From Candidatus Rhodoferax mariagerensis (GTDB taxonomy: Bacteria > Pseudomonadota > Gammaproteobacteria > Burkholderiales > Burkholderiaceae_C), in assembly GCA_016719055.1 (NCBI GenBank), contig JADKAW010000002.1:248001-312000 (forward strand): a stretch of 64,000 nt of DNA, read 5' to 3'. Made by a program: the position numbers and the translations under genes. Positions 8,391-17,902 of this stretch are shown piece by piece (position 1 is the first letter of the stretch; each line of letters starts with the position of its first letter). The notes beneath the pieces were generated by a model. The model was given only the letters and a program-made list of their open reading frames with translations. It was not told where the DNA came from and ran no database searches.

Positions 8391-9389
8391 TTACTTGTTG
8401 CCCCAGCACAGGTCCATGCCGGTCTTGACATCTTTGCTGTCCACGCCAGCAATGGCTTTGCCTGCAATCAGCGTCACGCCGGTGTCGGTGTAGCCGCTGA
8501 CCTTCTTGCCGGTTTTGGCGTATTCGACACCGGCGGCCACACCCATGGCTGCCATGCGCAGCGGGTATTGCTGGCTGGTAGCGGTGATCACACCAGCACC
8601 CACGTCTTTGACACCGGCGCAGCCGCCGTCCACTGACACGATCACCACGTTCTTTTCCTTGCCAGCGGCTTTTAGTGCCTTGTAGGCACCAGCAGCCGCA
8701 GGTTCGTTGATGGTGTACACCAGGTTGATGTCAGGGTTCTTTTGCAGGCAGTTTTCCATGCCGGTCTGACCCTTGGCGGCATCTCCAAAGCTGTCAGCCA
8801 TACACACCACGCCAGCGGCCTTGCCACCGAGTTCGTTGCTCTTGGCATCGGGTGCGGTCAGGCCAAACCCCTTCAGAAAGCCGTTGTGGCGCTGCGCGCC
8901 CACCGGGTGACCGGGGAACAGGTCCAGCGTGGCGATCACGGCTTTTTTGCCACCCAAAGCGGCCTTGGCGTATTGACCAATCAGCACACCCGCCTTGTAG
9001 TTGTCAGTGGCAAATAGGGCGTCCACCGCTGAAGCGGGGTCAGTGGGGCTGTCCAGTGCAATCACCTGCACGCCTTGGGCCTGGGCTTTCTTGATGGCAG
9101 GGATGATGGCTTTGGCGTCGCTGGGGGTGATCATGATGGTTTTGGCACCGGCGGCCACCATGTTTTCAATCGCTGTGACCTGGCCGGCGTTGTCGCCGTC
9201 GGTTTTGCCTGCGGCCGACAGCAACTTGGCACCGAGCTTTTTGGCTTCCGCGTCTGCGCCTTCTTTCATCTTGACAAAAAACGGGTTGGAGTCGGTCTTG
9301 GTGATCAGGCCAATCACCGGCTCAGCCGCAAAAGCAGCCGTGGTGGCCAGGGTCAACGTGCTCAAGAGCAGGGTGGTAGAGAGTTTCAT
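8391..9389 (-). CDS. frcB: Sugar ABC transporter periplasmic binding protein, FrcB-like
   Basis: Captures a monosaccharide in the periplasm for FrcC/FrcA. It is 332 aa with a signal peptide ending TAAFAAEP (cleavage after about 21). The mature N-terminus, PVIGLITKTDSNPFFVKMKEG, closely resembles the FrcB proteins of rhizobia. The peripla_BP_4 fold continues with TIMITPSDAKAIIPAIKKAQ, VIALDSPTDPASAVDALF, VYTINEPAAAGAYKAL, IVSVDGGCAGVKD and ATSQQYPLRMA. It is first gene of the minus-strand operon, divergent from the PfkB kinase with 144 bp between them, which should hold both promoters. Confidence 0.93.
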   Translation of the reverse strand: MKLSTTLLLSTLTLATTAAFAAEPVIGLITKTDSNPFFVKMKEGADAEAKKLGAKLLSAAGKTDGDNAGQVTAIENMVAAGAKTIMITPSDAKAIIPAIKKAQAQGVQVIALDSPTDPASAVDALFATDNYKAGVLIGQYAKAALGGKKAVIATLDLFPGHPVGAQRHNGFLKGFGLTAPDAKSNELGGKAAGVVCMADSFGDAAKGQTGMENCLQKNPDINLVYTINEPAAAGAYKALKAAGKEKNVVIVSVDGGCAGVKDVGAGVITATSQQYPLRMAAMGVAAGVEYAKTGKKVSGYTDTGVTLIAGKAIAGVDSKDVKTGMDLCWGNK

Positions 9390-9506
9390 GGCGTTCCTTA
9401 AAAGAGTGACCTTGCGGCCGGGTTGTTGTGTCTTTGCATCGTGTCCCGGGTGACCCCCGGGTAATTACGCTTGTTCATTGAGCGTGGCTGAACTATAGTC
9501 CTGATC

Positions 9507-9535
9507 TAGTTATTAAATCAAGTTGTTTTAGTTAT
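9507..9535. promoter_or_regulatory. Direct repeats TAGTTAT in the frcB/kinase divergent promoter region
   Basis: TAGTTAT occurs at 9507-9513 and again at 9529-9535, 22 bp (two helical turns) apart in an AT-rich stretch inside an otherwise GC-rich region. The second copy overlaps the kinase start codon. The spacing suits a dimeric repressor such as the ROK protein, but no operator is proven. Confidence 0.35.
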
Positions 9536-10547
9536 GGAAAACCCTAATATGATGCAAAAAAATTCCCAAATTCAAGTTGCAACCGCGGGCGAGGCGCTGA
9601 TTGACTTGATTGCCGGGACCGACGGGCGGTTTGAGCCTTGCCTGGGCGGCGCGGTGTACAACCTGACCCGCGCGCTGGCACGCCAGGGTATCGAGACGCT
9701 GTACCTCAACCCCTTGTCGCGCGATCGTTTTGGCCGGCAACTGGCTTCCGCCTTGCAGCAAGACGGTGTTCAGCTCGCCGTGCCAGATGCGGTGCAGCAG
9801 GTAACTTCGCTGGCAGTGGTCAATTTGGATGCCAGCGGCCACCCGGACTATGCGTTTTACCGCGAGGGCGTGGCAGACCGGGCCACCAGTGCCGCGTCCA
9901 TGACGCAGGTTTGCAGCCAGTTCGAGAACCTGTCGCTGGTCTGCACTGGCGCGCTGGCGCTATCTCCGGATGATGGCGAAACTTACCTGCCGTGGCTGGC
10001 GGCCCAGCGCCAGGCAGGTCGCACCGTGGTGATAGATGCCAATTTGCGCCCGTCGGTCATGCCCAACCTGGAGCTGTACCGCCGTCATGTGTTGACTGCG
10101 CTGCAATATGCCGATGTCATCAAGGCCAGTGATGAAGACCTGGTATGCCTGCAATTGCCAGGTGCAGATACTTTGGCACAGGCCCGTCACCTGCTGCAGG
10201 GCAGCCGAGCCAGCCTGCTGGCCCTGACTCGCGGGGGGGCTGGCGCCGCACTGCTGACGCGCCAGGGTCAGTTGTTTCAGGCGGGCGAAACTGCGCCGAT
10301 TGCGGTGGTCGATACGGTCGGCGCGGGCGACTGTTTTTTGGCCGGGTTGGTGGTGTCGATGCTGCAGCACAAGCTGGCTGCCGACTGGGGATCAAGTCCG
10401 GTACAAGAGGGTGTGGCCCGCGTGCTGCTGGGCAGCGCCATTGCCAGCGCCAGCCTGTGTGTGATGCAACGCGGTTGTGTGCCACCAACGCGCGAAGAGG
10501 TCCAAGCCAGAGTGGCTGAAGCCGGCGTTTCGTTTGTCGGCGAGTAG
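9534..10547 (+). CDS. PfkB-family sugar kinase (fructokinase-like)
   Basis: Phosphorylates the imported sugar, most likely fructose, at the expense of ATP. It is 337 aa from the ATG at 9534; an alternative ATG lies at 9549. The ribokinase-fold landmarks are EALIDLIAGTDGRFEPCLGGAVYNLTRALARQG (sugar-binding GG motif) and the C-terminal signature VVDTVGAGDCFLAGLVVS with its catalytic Asp in GAGD. VLTALQYADVIKASDEDL and LALTRGGAGAAL match the ATP-side elements. It is divergent from frcB, so transport and phosphorylation probably share control. Confidence 0.88.
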   Translation: MENPNMMQKNSQIQVATAGEALIDLIAGTDGRFEPCLGGAVYNLTRALARQGIETLYLNPLSRDRFGRQLASALQQDGVQLAVPDAVQQVTSLAVVNLDASGHPDYAFYREGVADRATSAASMTQVCSQFENLSLVCTGALALSPDDGETYLPWLAAQRQAGRTVVIDANLRPSVMPNLELYRRHVLTALQYADVIKASDEDLVCLQLPGADTLAQARHLLQGSRASLLALTRGGAGAALLTRQGQLFQAGETAPIAVVDTVGAGDCFLAGLVVSMLQHKLAADWGSSPVQEGVARVLLGSAIASASLCVMQRGCVPPTREEVQARVAEAGVSFVGE

Positions 10548-10578
10548 TCAGTGCCACGTTTGCTGGGTCTTGGCCTGT

Positions 10579-11434
10579 TCAGTCATCGCAAGGGCTTCGA
10601 CATCCAGGACCGCCGCAGATCGCGCGGCCGGGGCTCGCACAGACTCGTAGCAAAGCCAGCCACCCCAGTGCCAAACACAGCGTCTGCGTCAAGAGCGGCC
10701 CAAAGCGCTCAATCTCAGCCAATGTTGCCTAGGCACAACCAATCACCGGCCCACGGATGTCGCGGCGTTGCAAGCAGTAGGCTGACAACGGGCGCACCAC
10801 CAATCCTGAGTTGCGAATTTGCTGCACCAGCGCCTGATCATTCAGCGTGTCAGGCAGGCGCAAAGACAGGCGCAAAGACAGGTGCAGGCCCTGCTCGGCA
10901 CCCGAGATCTGGGCTTGCGTGCCCAGGCAGGGTTGCAGGGCAGTGAGCAGGTTGTGACGGCGCTGGGCGTAGCTTTGGCGCGCGCGGCGCAAGGCGCTGG
11001 AAAAGTGACCCATGTCGATAAAACCGGAAACGCACTGAAATCGGCATGGCCGGGCGTGAACGGCTGGATTTCCAGGTCGGATGCACAAAATTGGGTGCTG
11101 AGCCGCTCGCCCCGGCCGATAGTGGCTTGTTTTGGTGCGTCCTGGCCTGGGTGTGGCGCAGGCTGAGCTTGGGCACGTTGCTATTCACAAAGGTACCACT
11201 GCCAACCCGACTGACCAGATAGCCCTCGACCGTGAGCTGAACCAAAGCGGCAACCACGGTGTTGCGCGACAGCTGCAGGTCGTGCATCAGGTCGCGGCTG
11301 GATGGCAGGCGTTCGTCGGCCACCAGATGGCCGTCCAGAATGGCGCGGCGCAGCGCGTCGTACAACTGGCGGTGCAGCGGCAGCCGGCTTTGCCTCTGGC
11401 GAGTCATTTCAGTGAGCAATAGTTCTGAGATCAT
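10579..11434 (-). pseudogene. Remnant of a MocR/GntR-type PLP-dependent regulator
   Basis: The N-terminal GntR wHTH is intact from the ATG at 11434 (about residues 12-80: PLHRQLYDALRRAILDGHLV, RLPSSRDLMHDLQLSRNTVV, GYLVSRVGSGTFV). A one-base loss near 11070 shifts the frame within what should read HPDLEIQPF. The sequence then jumps to the family C-terminus (DMGHFSSALRRARQSYAQRR, NDQALVQQIRNSGLVVRPLS), so most of the aminotransferase fold, including the PLP lysine, is deleted. An in-frame TAG at 10729-10731 splits the last part (ATLAEIERFGPLLTQT beyond it), which ends at a TGA at 10579. A large deletion, a frameshift and a nonsense codon together mean real decay. It lies divergent from puuA, whose regulator it probably once was. 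Confidence 0.88.
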
Positions 11435-11605
11435 GGTCGGGTAACCCTGCGCGGGAGTACAGTCGCTGTGGCTTGATTTGTGCGTGATCGCTAAAGTGGC
11501 ACCGTCAACTCAAATCAAATGGCCCTGATTGTGAACCAATCTAGCCCTCACAATGCGCGTCTGGTCCATCGAAGCCGCGCGGCCCAACGTCACCAGGAGT
11601 AATGA

Positions 11606-12973
11606 ATGAACGACAAAAAATCAATGAATTTCAACGATCTTGAGCAGTGGCTCAATGAGCGGCGGGTGACCGAAGTAGAGTGCCTGGTGCCCGACCTGAC
11701 CGGTGTGGCGCGCGGCAAGATTTTGCCGCGTGGCAAGTTCACCGAAGACCGTGGCATGCGCCTGCCGCAATCCGTGGTGGCCATGGGCGTGACCGGCGAG
11801 TTTCCAGAGAGCGGCCCGTATTACGATGTGATTGACCCCACCGACAAAGACATGCAGCTGCGTCCCGACCCCAGCACCGTGCGCATTGTGCCCTGGGCGT
11901 CTGACCCTACCGCGCAGGTGATTCACGACTGCTTTGACAACCAGGGCAACCTGGTGCCGTTTGCGCCGCGCACCGTGCTGCGCCGGGTGTGTGACCTGTT
12001 CGCGGCCGAGGGCTGGCAGCCGATTGTGGCACCAGAGTTGGAGTTTTACCTGACCGCCCGTAATACCGACCCCAACACGCTGCTTCGTCCGCCAATTGGC
12101 CGCAGTGGCCGCGCCGAGACCTCGCGCCAAGCCTACAGTATTGATGCCGTCAACGAGTTTGACCCGCTGTTTGAAGAGATTTACGACTACTCCGACAAGA
12201 TGGAGCTCAACGTGGACACGCTGATCCACGAAATCGGTGCCGGGCAAATGGAGATCAATTTCTTTCATGCCGAGCCACTGGGCCTGGCTGACGAGGTGTT
12301 TTTCTTCAAACGCACGGTGCGTGAATCAGCCCTGCGCCACGACATGTATGCCACCTTCATGGCCAAACCGATTGCCGGTGAGCCTGGCAGCGCGATGCAT
12401 GTGCACCAGAGCATTTTGAACGTCGCCACTGGTAAAAACATCTTCAGCAACGAGGACGGTAGCCAGTCGGATGCGTTCATGCACTACATCGGCGGGCTTC
12501 AGCACTACATTCCGGCGGCCATGGTGCTGGTGGCACCCTATGTCAACAGCTACCGCCGCCTGAGCCGCCACACGGCCGCACCGATCAACATCGAGTGGGG
12601 TCATGACAATCGCACCGTTGGCATTCGCTCGCCCATCTCCAGTCCGCAGGCACGCCGGGTGGAAAACCGGGTGATTGGTGCCGACGCCAACCCGTATGTG
12701 GCACTGGCCATGACGCTGGCTTGTGGTTACCTTGGCCTGAAAAACCAGATCAAGCCCAAGGCCGAAATGAAGGGTGATGCCTATTTGTCTCCCTATTCGC
12801 TGCCGCGCAGTCTAGGCGAGGCGCTGGACTGGCTGCGCCGCGAGTCCGACCTGCATGAGGTGTTGGGCAAAGAGTTCATTACCGTGTACTCCGAGATCAA
12901 GGAGCTTGAATTTGAAGAGTTCATGAAGGTGATCTCGCCTTGGGAACGTGAACACCTGCTATTACATGTATAG
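11606..12973 (+). CDS. puuA: Glutamine synthetase family protein, gamma-glutamylputrescine synthetase type
   Basis: Ligates glutamate to putrescine (or another amine) with ATP, the first step of the glutamylated polyamine degradation route. It is 455 aa, with Shine-Dalgarno AGGAG about 8 bp before the ATG. The N-terminal beta-Grasp part includes VECLVPDLTGVARGKILPRG. Catalytic domain motifs are APELEFYL, EIGAGQMEINF (metal-binding Glu), GSAMHVHQSI (His), and NRTVGIRSPISSPQARRVENRVIGADANPY with the ATP/glutamate Arg residues. The Tyr adenylylation site of true GlnA is absent. Neighbours (transaminase, PotFGHI, aldehyde dehydrogenase) support polyamine rather than ammonia as substrate. The last two codons and stop lie in a dispersed repeat. 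Confidence 0.88.
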   Translation: MNDKKSMNFNDLEQWLNERRVTEVECLVPDLTGVARGKILPRGKFTEDRGMRLPQSVVAMGVTGEFPESGPYYDVIDPTDKDMQLRPDPSTVRIVPWASDPTAQVIHDCFDNQGNLVPFAPRTVLRRVCDLFAAEGWQPIVAPELEFYLTARNTDPNTLLRPPIGRSGRAETSRQAYSIDAVNEFDPLFEEIYDYSDKMELNVDTLIHEIGAGQMEINFFHAEPLGLADEVFFFKRTVRESALRHDMYATFMAKPIAGEPGSAMHVHQSILNVATGKNIFSNEDGSQSDAFMHYIGGLQHYIPAAMVLVAPYVNSYRRLSRHTAAPINIEWGHDNRTVGIRSPISSPQARRVENRVIGADANPYVALAMTLACGYLGLKNQIKPKAEMKGDAYLSPYSLPRSLGEALDWLRRESDLHEVLGKEFITVYSEIKELEFEEFMKVISPWEREHLLLHV

Positions 12974-13018
12974 CTAGTAGCGCTTTATTGATAAGGGCTA
13001 GAGCCTTATTTTTTATAT
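12969..13018 (+). repeat. Dispersed palindromic repeat, copy B
   Basis: Contains TATAGCTAGTAGCGCTTTAT followed by AAGGGCTAGAGCCTTATTT, the clearest intergenic copy. It begins inside the last codons of puuA and fills almost the whole 59-bp gap before the transaminase. Confidence 0.8.
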
Positions 13019-13032
13019 AAAAGGATGTTACA

Positions 13033-14489
13033 ATGCACACCATTGCCACGAACGATCTGACCACCCAGGACATCCAGGCGCTCGACAGTGCCCACTTTAT
13101 TCACCCGTTTACCGACCATGGCGACCTCGCTACGCGGGGTGCGCGGGTGATCACCAAGGCCGAAGGCATCTACATCTGGGACTCCGAGGGTGAAAAGCTG
13201 TTGGATGCCATGAGCGGCCTGTGGTGCGTCAACGTGGGTTATGGCCGCAAGGAACTGGCTGATGCGGCCTACCAGCAAATGATGACGCTGCCGTTTTACA
13301 ACAGCTTTTTCCAGACCACCAATGTGCCTGCCGTCAAACTGGCGGCCAAACTGGCTTCGCTGGCACCTCACGGTGGCGACCGCAGTTTTGAGCATGTGTT
13401 TTACTCCAGCAGTGGCTCCGAGAGCAATGACTCCAACGTCCGCATGGTGCGCCGCTACTGGGATTTGCTGGGCCAGCCGCAGCGCAAGGTGATCATCAGC
13501 CGGCACAACGCCTACCACGGCAGCACCATGGCCGGTGCCTCACTGGGCGGCATGAGTGGCATGCACGCGCAGGGCGACCTGCCGATTCCCAACATCACGC
13601 ACATTGGTCAACCCTACTTTTTTGAAAACGGCAAACCTGGCGAGTCGGCCGACGACTTTGGCATTCGCGCTGCCGGCTGGCTGGAAGAAAAAATCCTTGA
13701 GCTCGGTGCCGACAAGGTGGCTGCGTTCATCGCCGAGCCGATTCAGGGCGCTGGTGGTGTCATCATTCCGCCACCTACTTACTGGCCCGAAATCCAGCGC
13801 ATTGTGGACAAATACGGCATCCTGCTGATCAGCGACGAGGTGATTTGTGCCTTTGGCCGGCTCGGCCATTGGTTTGCCTATGAAAATTTGGCTACAAACC
13901 TGATCTGGTGACTTTTGCCAAGGCCGTGACCAGTGGCTACATCCCGCTGGGTGGCGTGATGGTGGGTGACCGAGTGGCCAAAGTGCTGATTGAAAAAGGT
14001 GGCGAGTTCAACCACGGCTACACCTACAGCGGGCACCCGGTGGCCTGTGCGGTGGCGCTGGCCAACCTGGAGATTATGGAAACTGAGCAACTGCCGCAGC
14101 GAGTGCGCGGTGACTTCGGTGCCTATTTCGCCAAACGGTATGCCGAGCTCAACGACCATCCGCTGGTCGGCATGGCTGAGACCTGCGGGTTTGTCGCCGG
14201 CCTGGTGCTGGTGAAGAACAAGCTCACCAAAGAACGGTTCAACGAGGATGATGCGGTCGGTATGGTGTGTCGACGTTATTGCTTCACCAACGGGCTGATC
14301 ATGCGCGCCGTGGGCGACCGCATGATCATTGCGCCACCGCTGACCCTCACCTATGCCGAGATCGACGAGTTGCTGCGACTGATTCGCCAGGCGCTGACTG
14401 CGAGCATGACTTCGCAAGAACTGTTTCAGAAAGGTTGCCCTTCAGCTGAGGTTGGAAGCATGGAGACGAATTTTTTGTCGGGCGGTTAA
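13033..14489 (+). CDS. spuC: Polyamine:pyruvate class-III aminotransferase, interrupted by a frameshift
   Basis: PLP enzyme that would transaminate putrescine or a related diamine. Part one (from 13033) runs through MSGLWCVNVGYGRKELADAA, YHGSTMAGASLGGMSGMH, EPIQGAGGVIIPPPTYWPEI and LLISDEVICAFGRLGHWFAYEN. It then loses frame at the TTT run 13887-13889. Restoring one T gives YENFGYKPDLVTFAKAVTSGYIPLGGVMV, with the PLP Lys in TFAKA, and the rest continues to 14489 without further defects (about 485 aa in all). Otherwise the gene looks fully conserved, so a sequence error is plausible. Without correction the product stops at 13911 before the PLP lysine and would be dead. Confidence 0.85.
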
Positions 14490-14579
14490 GGGTAAATGCG
14501 TCGTGGTCTGGTTTTTGCTAGCCTTAAACTAACGCTTTCCCGACTTTTCCTTTTCTTTCTGTTTGATGGAGTTTGTTTC

Positions 14580-15755
14580 ATGATGAAAAAGTACCTCGCC
14601 ACTTTTGCGCTGTCAGCGCTGGTTTTGGCCGCCTGCGGCAAAAAAGAGGAGCCACCAGCGCCAGCGGCTGCCCCAGCGGCGGTGGCCAGCGCCCCTGCTT
14701 CCGCCCCGGCCCCGGTGCCTGCCGAAGAAAAAGTGCTCAACATCTACAACTGGCCCGACTATGTTCCCGCGGGCATGATTGCCGCGTTTGAGAAAGAGAC
14801 CGGCATCAAGGTCAATTACGACACCTTCGAGACCAACGAAGCGCTGCACGCCAAGCTGGTGGCCGGTAACACGGGTTATGACATCGTGGTGCCGGGCTCG
14901 GTGTTTGCCAAGCCGCAGATTGAAGGCGGCATGTTCCAGCCGCTGGACAAGGCCAAGATCAAGAATCTGGCCAATCTGGACGCACCCATCATGGCCACGC
15001 TGGCCAAAAACACCGACCCCGACAACAAACACCTGGTGCCATGGGCCTGGGGCTTTACCACCGTGGGTATCAACAAGACCAAAGTGGCCAAGGCGCTGGG
15101 CAAAATGCCCATGCCTGAAAACGCCTGGGACCTGGTGTTCAAGCCTGAATACACCAGCAAACTCAAGTCGTGCGGCATTGCTTATCTTGATTCTCCCACT
15201 GAGATCATTCCGGTGGCGTTGCATTACATCGGCAAGGATGCGTACTCCAACAAGCCTGAAGACTACAAGGCGGCCACTGACATGCTGGCCAAGGTGCGCA
15301 AGGACGTGCGTCTGTTCAGCTCAACCATGATCGACGATATTGCTGGCGGCAAGGCCTGCGTGGTGATCGGTTGGTCGGGTGACATCAACATCGCCGCTGG
15401 TCGCGCCAAAGAGAACAAATCCAAGGACGAGATCGAATCACTGCTGCCTTCCACCGGCGCATTGATCTTCTTTGACACCATGGCCATCACCAAAGATGCC
15501 AAGCATCCCAACAACGCAATGGCGTTCATCGACTTCTACCTGCGTGCCGAAAATGCCGCCCTGATGACCAACGAAATGAACTACCCCACCGCCAACAAGG
15601 CCGCTGTTGAGAAAGTCAAACCTGAAATCGCTGGCAACAAGACCATTTTTGTCGAAGCCGACTATTTTGCCAAGATGATTGCGCCCAGCAGCTTCAGCAA
15701 TGAAGCCCGCGAAGCCATGGCCACGGCTTACAACGCCTTCAAAAAGGGCAAGTAG
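14580..15755 (+). CDS. potF: Polyamine ABC transporter substrate-binding lipoprotein, PotF/PotD type
   Basis: Binds putrescine or spermidine outside the inner membrane. It is 391 aa from the ATG at 14580 (a second ATG follows directly); the open frame starts earlier but the signal begins MMKKYLATFALSALVLAAC, a lipobox with Cys at about 19. A Pro/Ala-rich linker (PPAPAAAPAAVASAPASAPA) then leads to the PotF hallmark KVLNIYNWPDYVPAGMI, NYDTFETNEALHAKL, YDIVVPGSVFAK and VVIGWSGDINIAA. It lies upstream of potG with a strong stem-loop in between, which fits high binding-protein output. Lipid anchoring instead of a free periplasmic form is the notable variation. Confidence 0.93.
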   Translation: MMKKYLATFALSALVLAACGKKEEPPAPAAAPAAVASAPASAPAPVPAEEKVLNIYNWPDYVPAGMIAAFEKETGIKVNYDTFETNEALHAKLVAGNTGYDIVVPGSVFAKPQIEGGMFQPLDKAKIKNLANLDAPIMATLAKNTDPDNKHLVPWAWGFTTVGINKTKVAKALGKMPMPENAWDLVFKPEYTSKLKSCGIAYLDSPTEIIPVALHYIGKDAYSNKPEDYKAATDMLAKVRKDVRLFSSTMIDDIAGGKACVVIGWSGDINIAAGRAKENKSKDEIESLLPSTGALIFFDTMAITKDAKHPNNAMAFIDFYLRAENAALMTNEMNYPTANKAAVEKVKPEIAGNKTIFVEADYFAKMIAPSSFSNEAREAMATAYNAFKKGK

Positions 15756-15777
15756 TAGCTCTTGCTGACTGGACTCC

Positions 15778-15814
15778 AGGCTGTTTGTACGAGGTGTGCA
15801 AACAGCCTTTTTTT
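15778..15814 (+). terminator. Stem-loop with T-run between potF and potG
   Basis: AGGCTGTTTG (15778-15787) is perfectly complementary to CAAACAGCCT (15799-15808), followed by seven Ts ending at 15814. It has intrinsic terminator form. With potG only 40 bp further on, it probably acts as a partial terminator that lowers expression of the ATPase and permeases relative to the binding protein. Confidence 0.85.
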
Positions 15815-15853
15815 ATGATTTTGATTCACATGGCGCGAGCCTGAGGTGGGTAC

Positions 15854-16958
15854 ATGGCTGAAAAAGACTCCCGGCAAGACTATCTGGTAACAGAAAAGCT
15901 GGTCAAGCGTTTCGATGAAGCGGTGGCGGTTGATGAGGTCAATCTGTCGATCAAGCAGGGCGAGATATTTGCGCTGCTGGGCAGTTCGGGTTGTGGCAAG
16001 TCCACCTTGCTGCGCATGTTGGCCGGGTTTGAAAAGCCGACGTCTGGGCGGATTTTGCTGAAGGGGCAGGATGTGGCGGGCCTGGCACCGTATGAGCGGC
16101 CCTTTAACATGATGTTTCAGAGTTACGCGCTGTTTCCCGCATCTTGACATCTGGGAGAACGTGGCCTTCGGCCTCAAACGCGAAGGCCTGCCCAAAGCCG
16201 ATATTAAGCAACGCGTGGGCGAGATGCTTGATCTGGTTCAACTCGGAGCCTATGCCAAACGCAAGCCGCACCAGTTGTCCGGTGGCCAGCAACAGCGCGT
16301 GGCGCTGGCGCGCAGTCTGGCCAAGCGCCCGAAAGTGTTGTTGCTTGATGAGCCGCTGGGCGCGCTGGACAAAAAACTGCGTGAGCAAACCCAGTTTGAG
16401 CTGGTCAACATCATTGAAAAAGTTGGTGTGACCTGCGTGATGGTCACGCACGACCAGGAAGAAGCCATGACCATGGCCGGCCGCATTGCGGTGATGAGCA
16501 AGGGGCGAGTTCAGCAGGTGGGCTCGCCACAAGAAATCTACGAATACCCGCGCAACCGCTTTGTGGCGGACTTTATTGGCAGCGTGAACATGCTTGATGG
16601 CAAACTCAGCGTGGACGAGCCGGACCACTGCGCAGCGCAAACCGCCATTGGTGAAATTCATGTCGGCCACAGCATCAGCGGCACCCTGGGCATGCCGGTG
16701 GCAGTGGCCGTGCGGCCAGAAAAGGTCAGCATTGGCAAAACCGCGCCACCTGGCCTGAGTCGAAACCTGTTCAACGGACAGGTCAAGGAAATTGCTTACT
16801 TTGGCTCTTACAACACCTACATTGTGGTCACGCCACAGGGCAAGCGCATGAAGATCACCGAGCCCAATGGCTCGCACCTGAATATGCTCGACATCACCTG
16901 GGAAGATCAAGTGTTTTTCTGGTGGGATGATACCGACGCCGTGTTGCTGCGCGAATGA
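15854..16958 (+). CDS. potG: Polyamine ABC transporter ATP-binding protein, interrupted by a frameshift
   Basis: ATPase of the polyamine importer. The first part (from 15854) has LVTEKLVKRFDEAVAVDEVN, Walker A LLGSSGCGKSTLLRMLAGFE and the Q-loop MMFQSYALFP. An extra C in the CCC run 16136-16138 then shifts frame; with one C removed it reads FPHLDIWENVAFGLKREGLP and continues with signature QLSGGQQQRVALARSLAKRP, Walker B VLLLDEPLGALD and H-loop VMVTHDQEEAMTMA. The C-terminal TOBE-like domain (about 250-367) is complete. Expected size is about 367 aa. As written the product stops at 16147 after the Q-loop. All later motifs are intact, so this may be a consensus error. Confidence 0.87.
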
Positions 16959-16971
16959 CCGGAGTGCCGCC

Positions 16972-17892
16972 ATGAATTTACCTGCTTTGAAGATGCCTGG
17001 CCGGCGGTTTGTGATCGGGCTGCCGTACACCTGGCTGATCGTGTTCTTCTTGTTTCCGTTTTTGATTCTGCTGTACATCAGCTTTGTCGATATGGGCAAC
17101 GACATTTCGCCGTTCAAGCCGATCTGGGATTCGGGCACCGGGCTGCTCAAGCTCAAGTATGAAAACTACTGGACGATTTTTCGCTCGGTGGACGAAAGCG
17201 GGCAACTGTTTCAGACCATCTATATCGAGGCTTATGTGCGCTCGATTGCCTATGCATTCGCCACCGCTGTTTTGTGCCTGCTGATAGGTTATCCCTTCTC
17301 GTACTTCATTGCCCGCAGCCCGGCCAGTGCACGCCCGGCCTTGCTGATGATGGTGATGCTGCCGTTCTGGACCTCGTTCTTGCTGCGGGTGTATGCCTGG
17401 AAAGGTATTTTGGCCGACCAGGGTGTGATTAACCAGGTGCTGATGGGCTTGGGTCTCATTGATGAACCAGTCCAGATGCTCTACACCAATGTCTCGATGC
17501 TGGTGGGCATGACCTACGTGTACCTGCCCTTCATGGTGCTGCCGCTGTACGCCAACCTGGTGAAAATGGATTACCGGCTGCTCGAAGCGGCTTACGATCT
17601 GGGTACTTCACCGCTCAAGGCTTTCTGGCTGGTCACGGTGCCCTTGTCCAAAGCCGGCATCATTGCCGGGTTCATGCTGGTGTTTATTCCCTGCGTGGGT
17701 GAGTTTGTGATTCCATCGCTACTGGGTGGACCCGAAAACATCATGATTGGCCGCGTGGTGTGGGACGAAATGTTCACCAGCAACAACTGGCCACGGGCTT
17801 CTGCGCTCGCGGTGGTAATGATTGGCCTGATCGTCATTCCGCTGGCGGTCTATTACCATTACACCGGCGAAGCGGCTGAGCCGCGCCATTGA
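16972..17892 (+). CDS. potH: Polyamine ABC transporter permease, PotH type
   Basis: First membrane subunit of the importer, 306 aa from the ATG at 16972, 13 bp after potG. About six helices are visible, beginning RFVIGLPYTWLIVFFLFPFL. The coupling-helix EAA motif is EAAYDLGTSPLKAFWLVTVPL, and PALLMMVMLPFWTSFLLRVYAW and FIPCVGEFVIPSLLGGPENIM are typical of PotH. It is followed 10 bp later by potI, the partner permease. The reading frame is intact although potG upstream is not. Confidence 0.93.
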   Translation: MNLPALKMPGRRFVIGLPYTWLIVFFLFPFLILLYISFVDMGNDISPFKPIWDSGTGLLKLKYENYWTIFRSVDESGQLFQTIYIEAYVRSIAYAFATAVLCLLIGYPFSYFIARSPASARPALLMMVMLPFWTSFLLRVYAWKGILADQGVINQVLMGLGLIDEPVQMLYTNVSMLVGMTYVYLPFMVLPLYANLVKMDYRLLEAAYDLGTSPLKAFWLVTVPLSKAGIIAGFMLVFIPCVGEFVIPSLLGGPENIMIGRVVWDEMFTSNNWPRASALAVVMIGLIVIPLAVYYHYTGEAAEPRH

Positions 17893-17902
17893 GGAAGCCA
17901 TC

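Noticed and set aside
16104..17156. Minus-strand open frame of 350 codons across potG/potH
   Set aside because: Shadow of the polyamine transporter genes; composition is atypical and the real genes on the plus strand explain the region.
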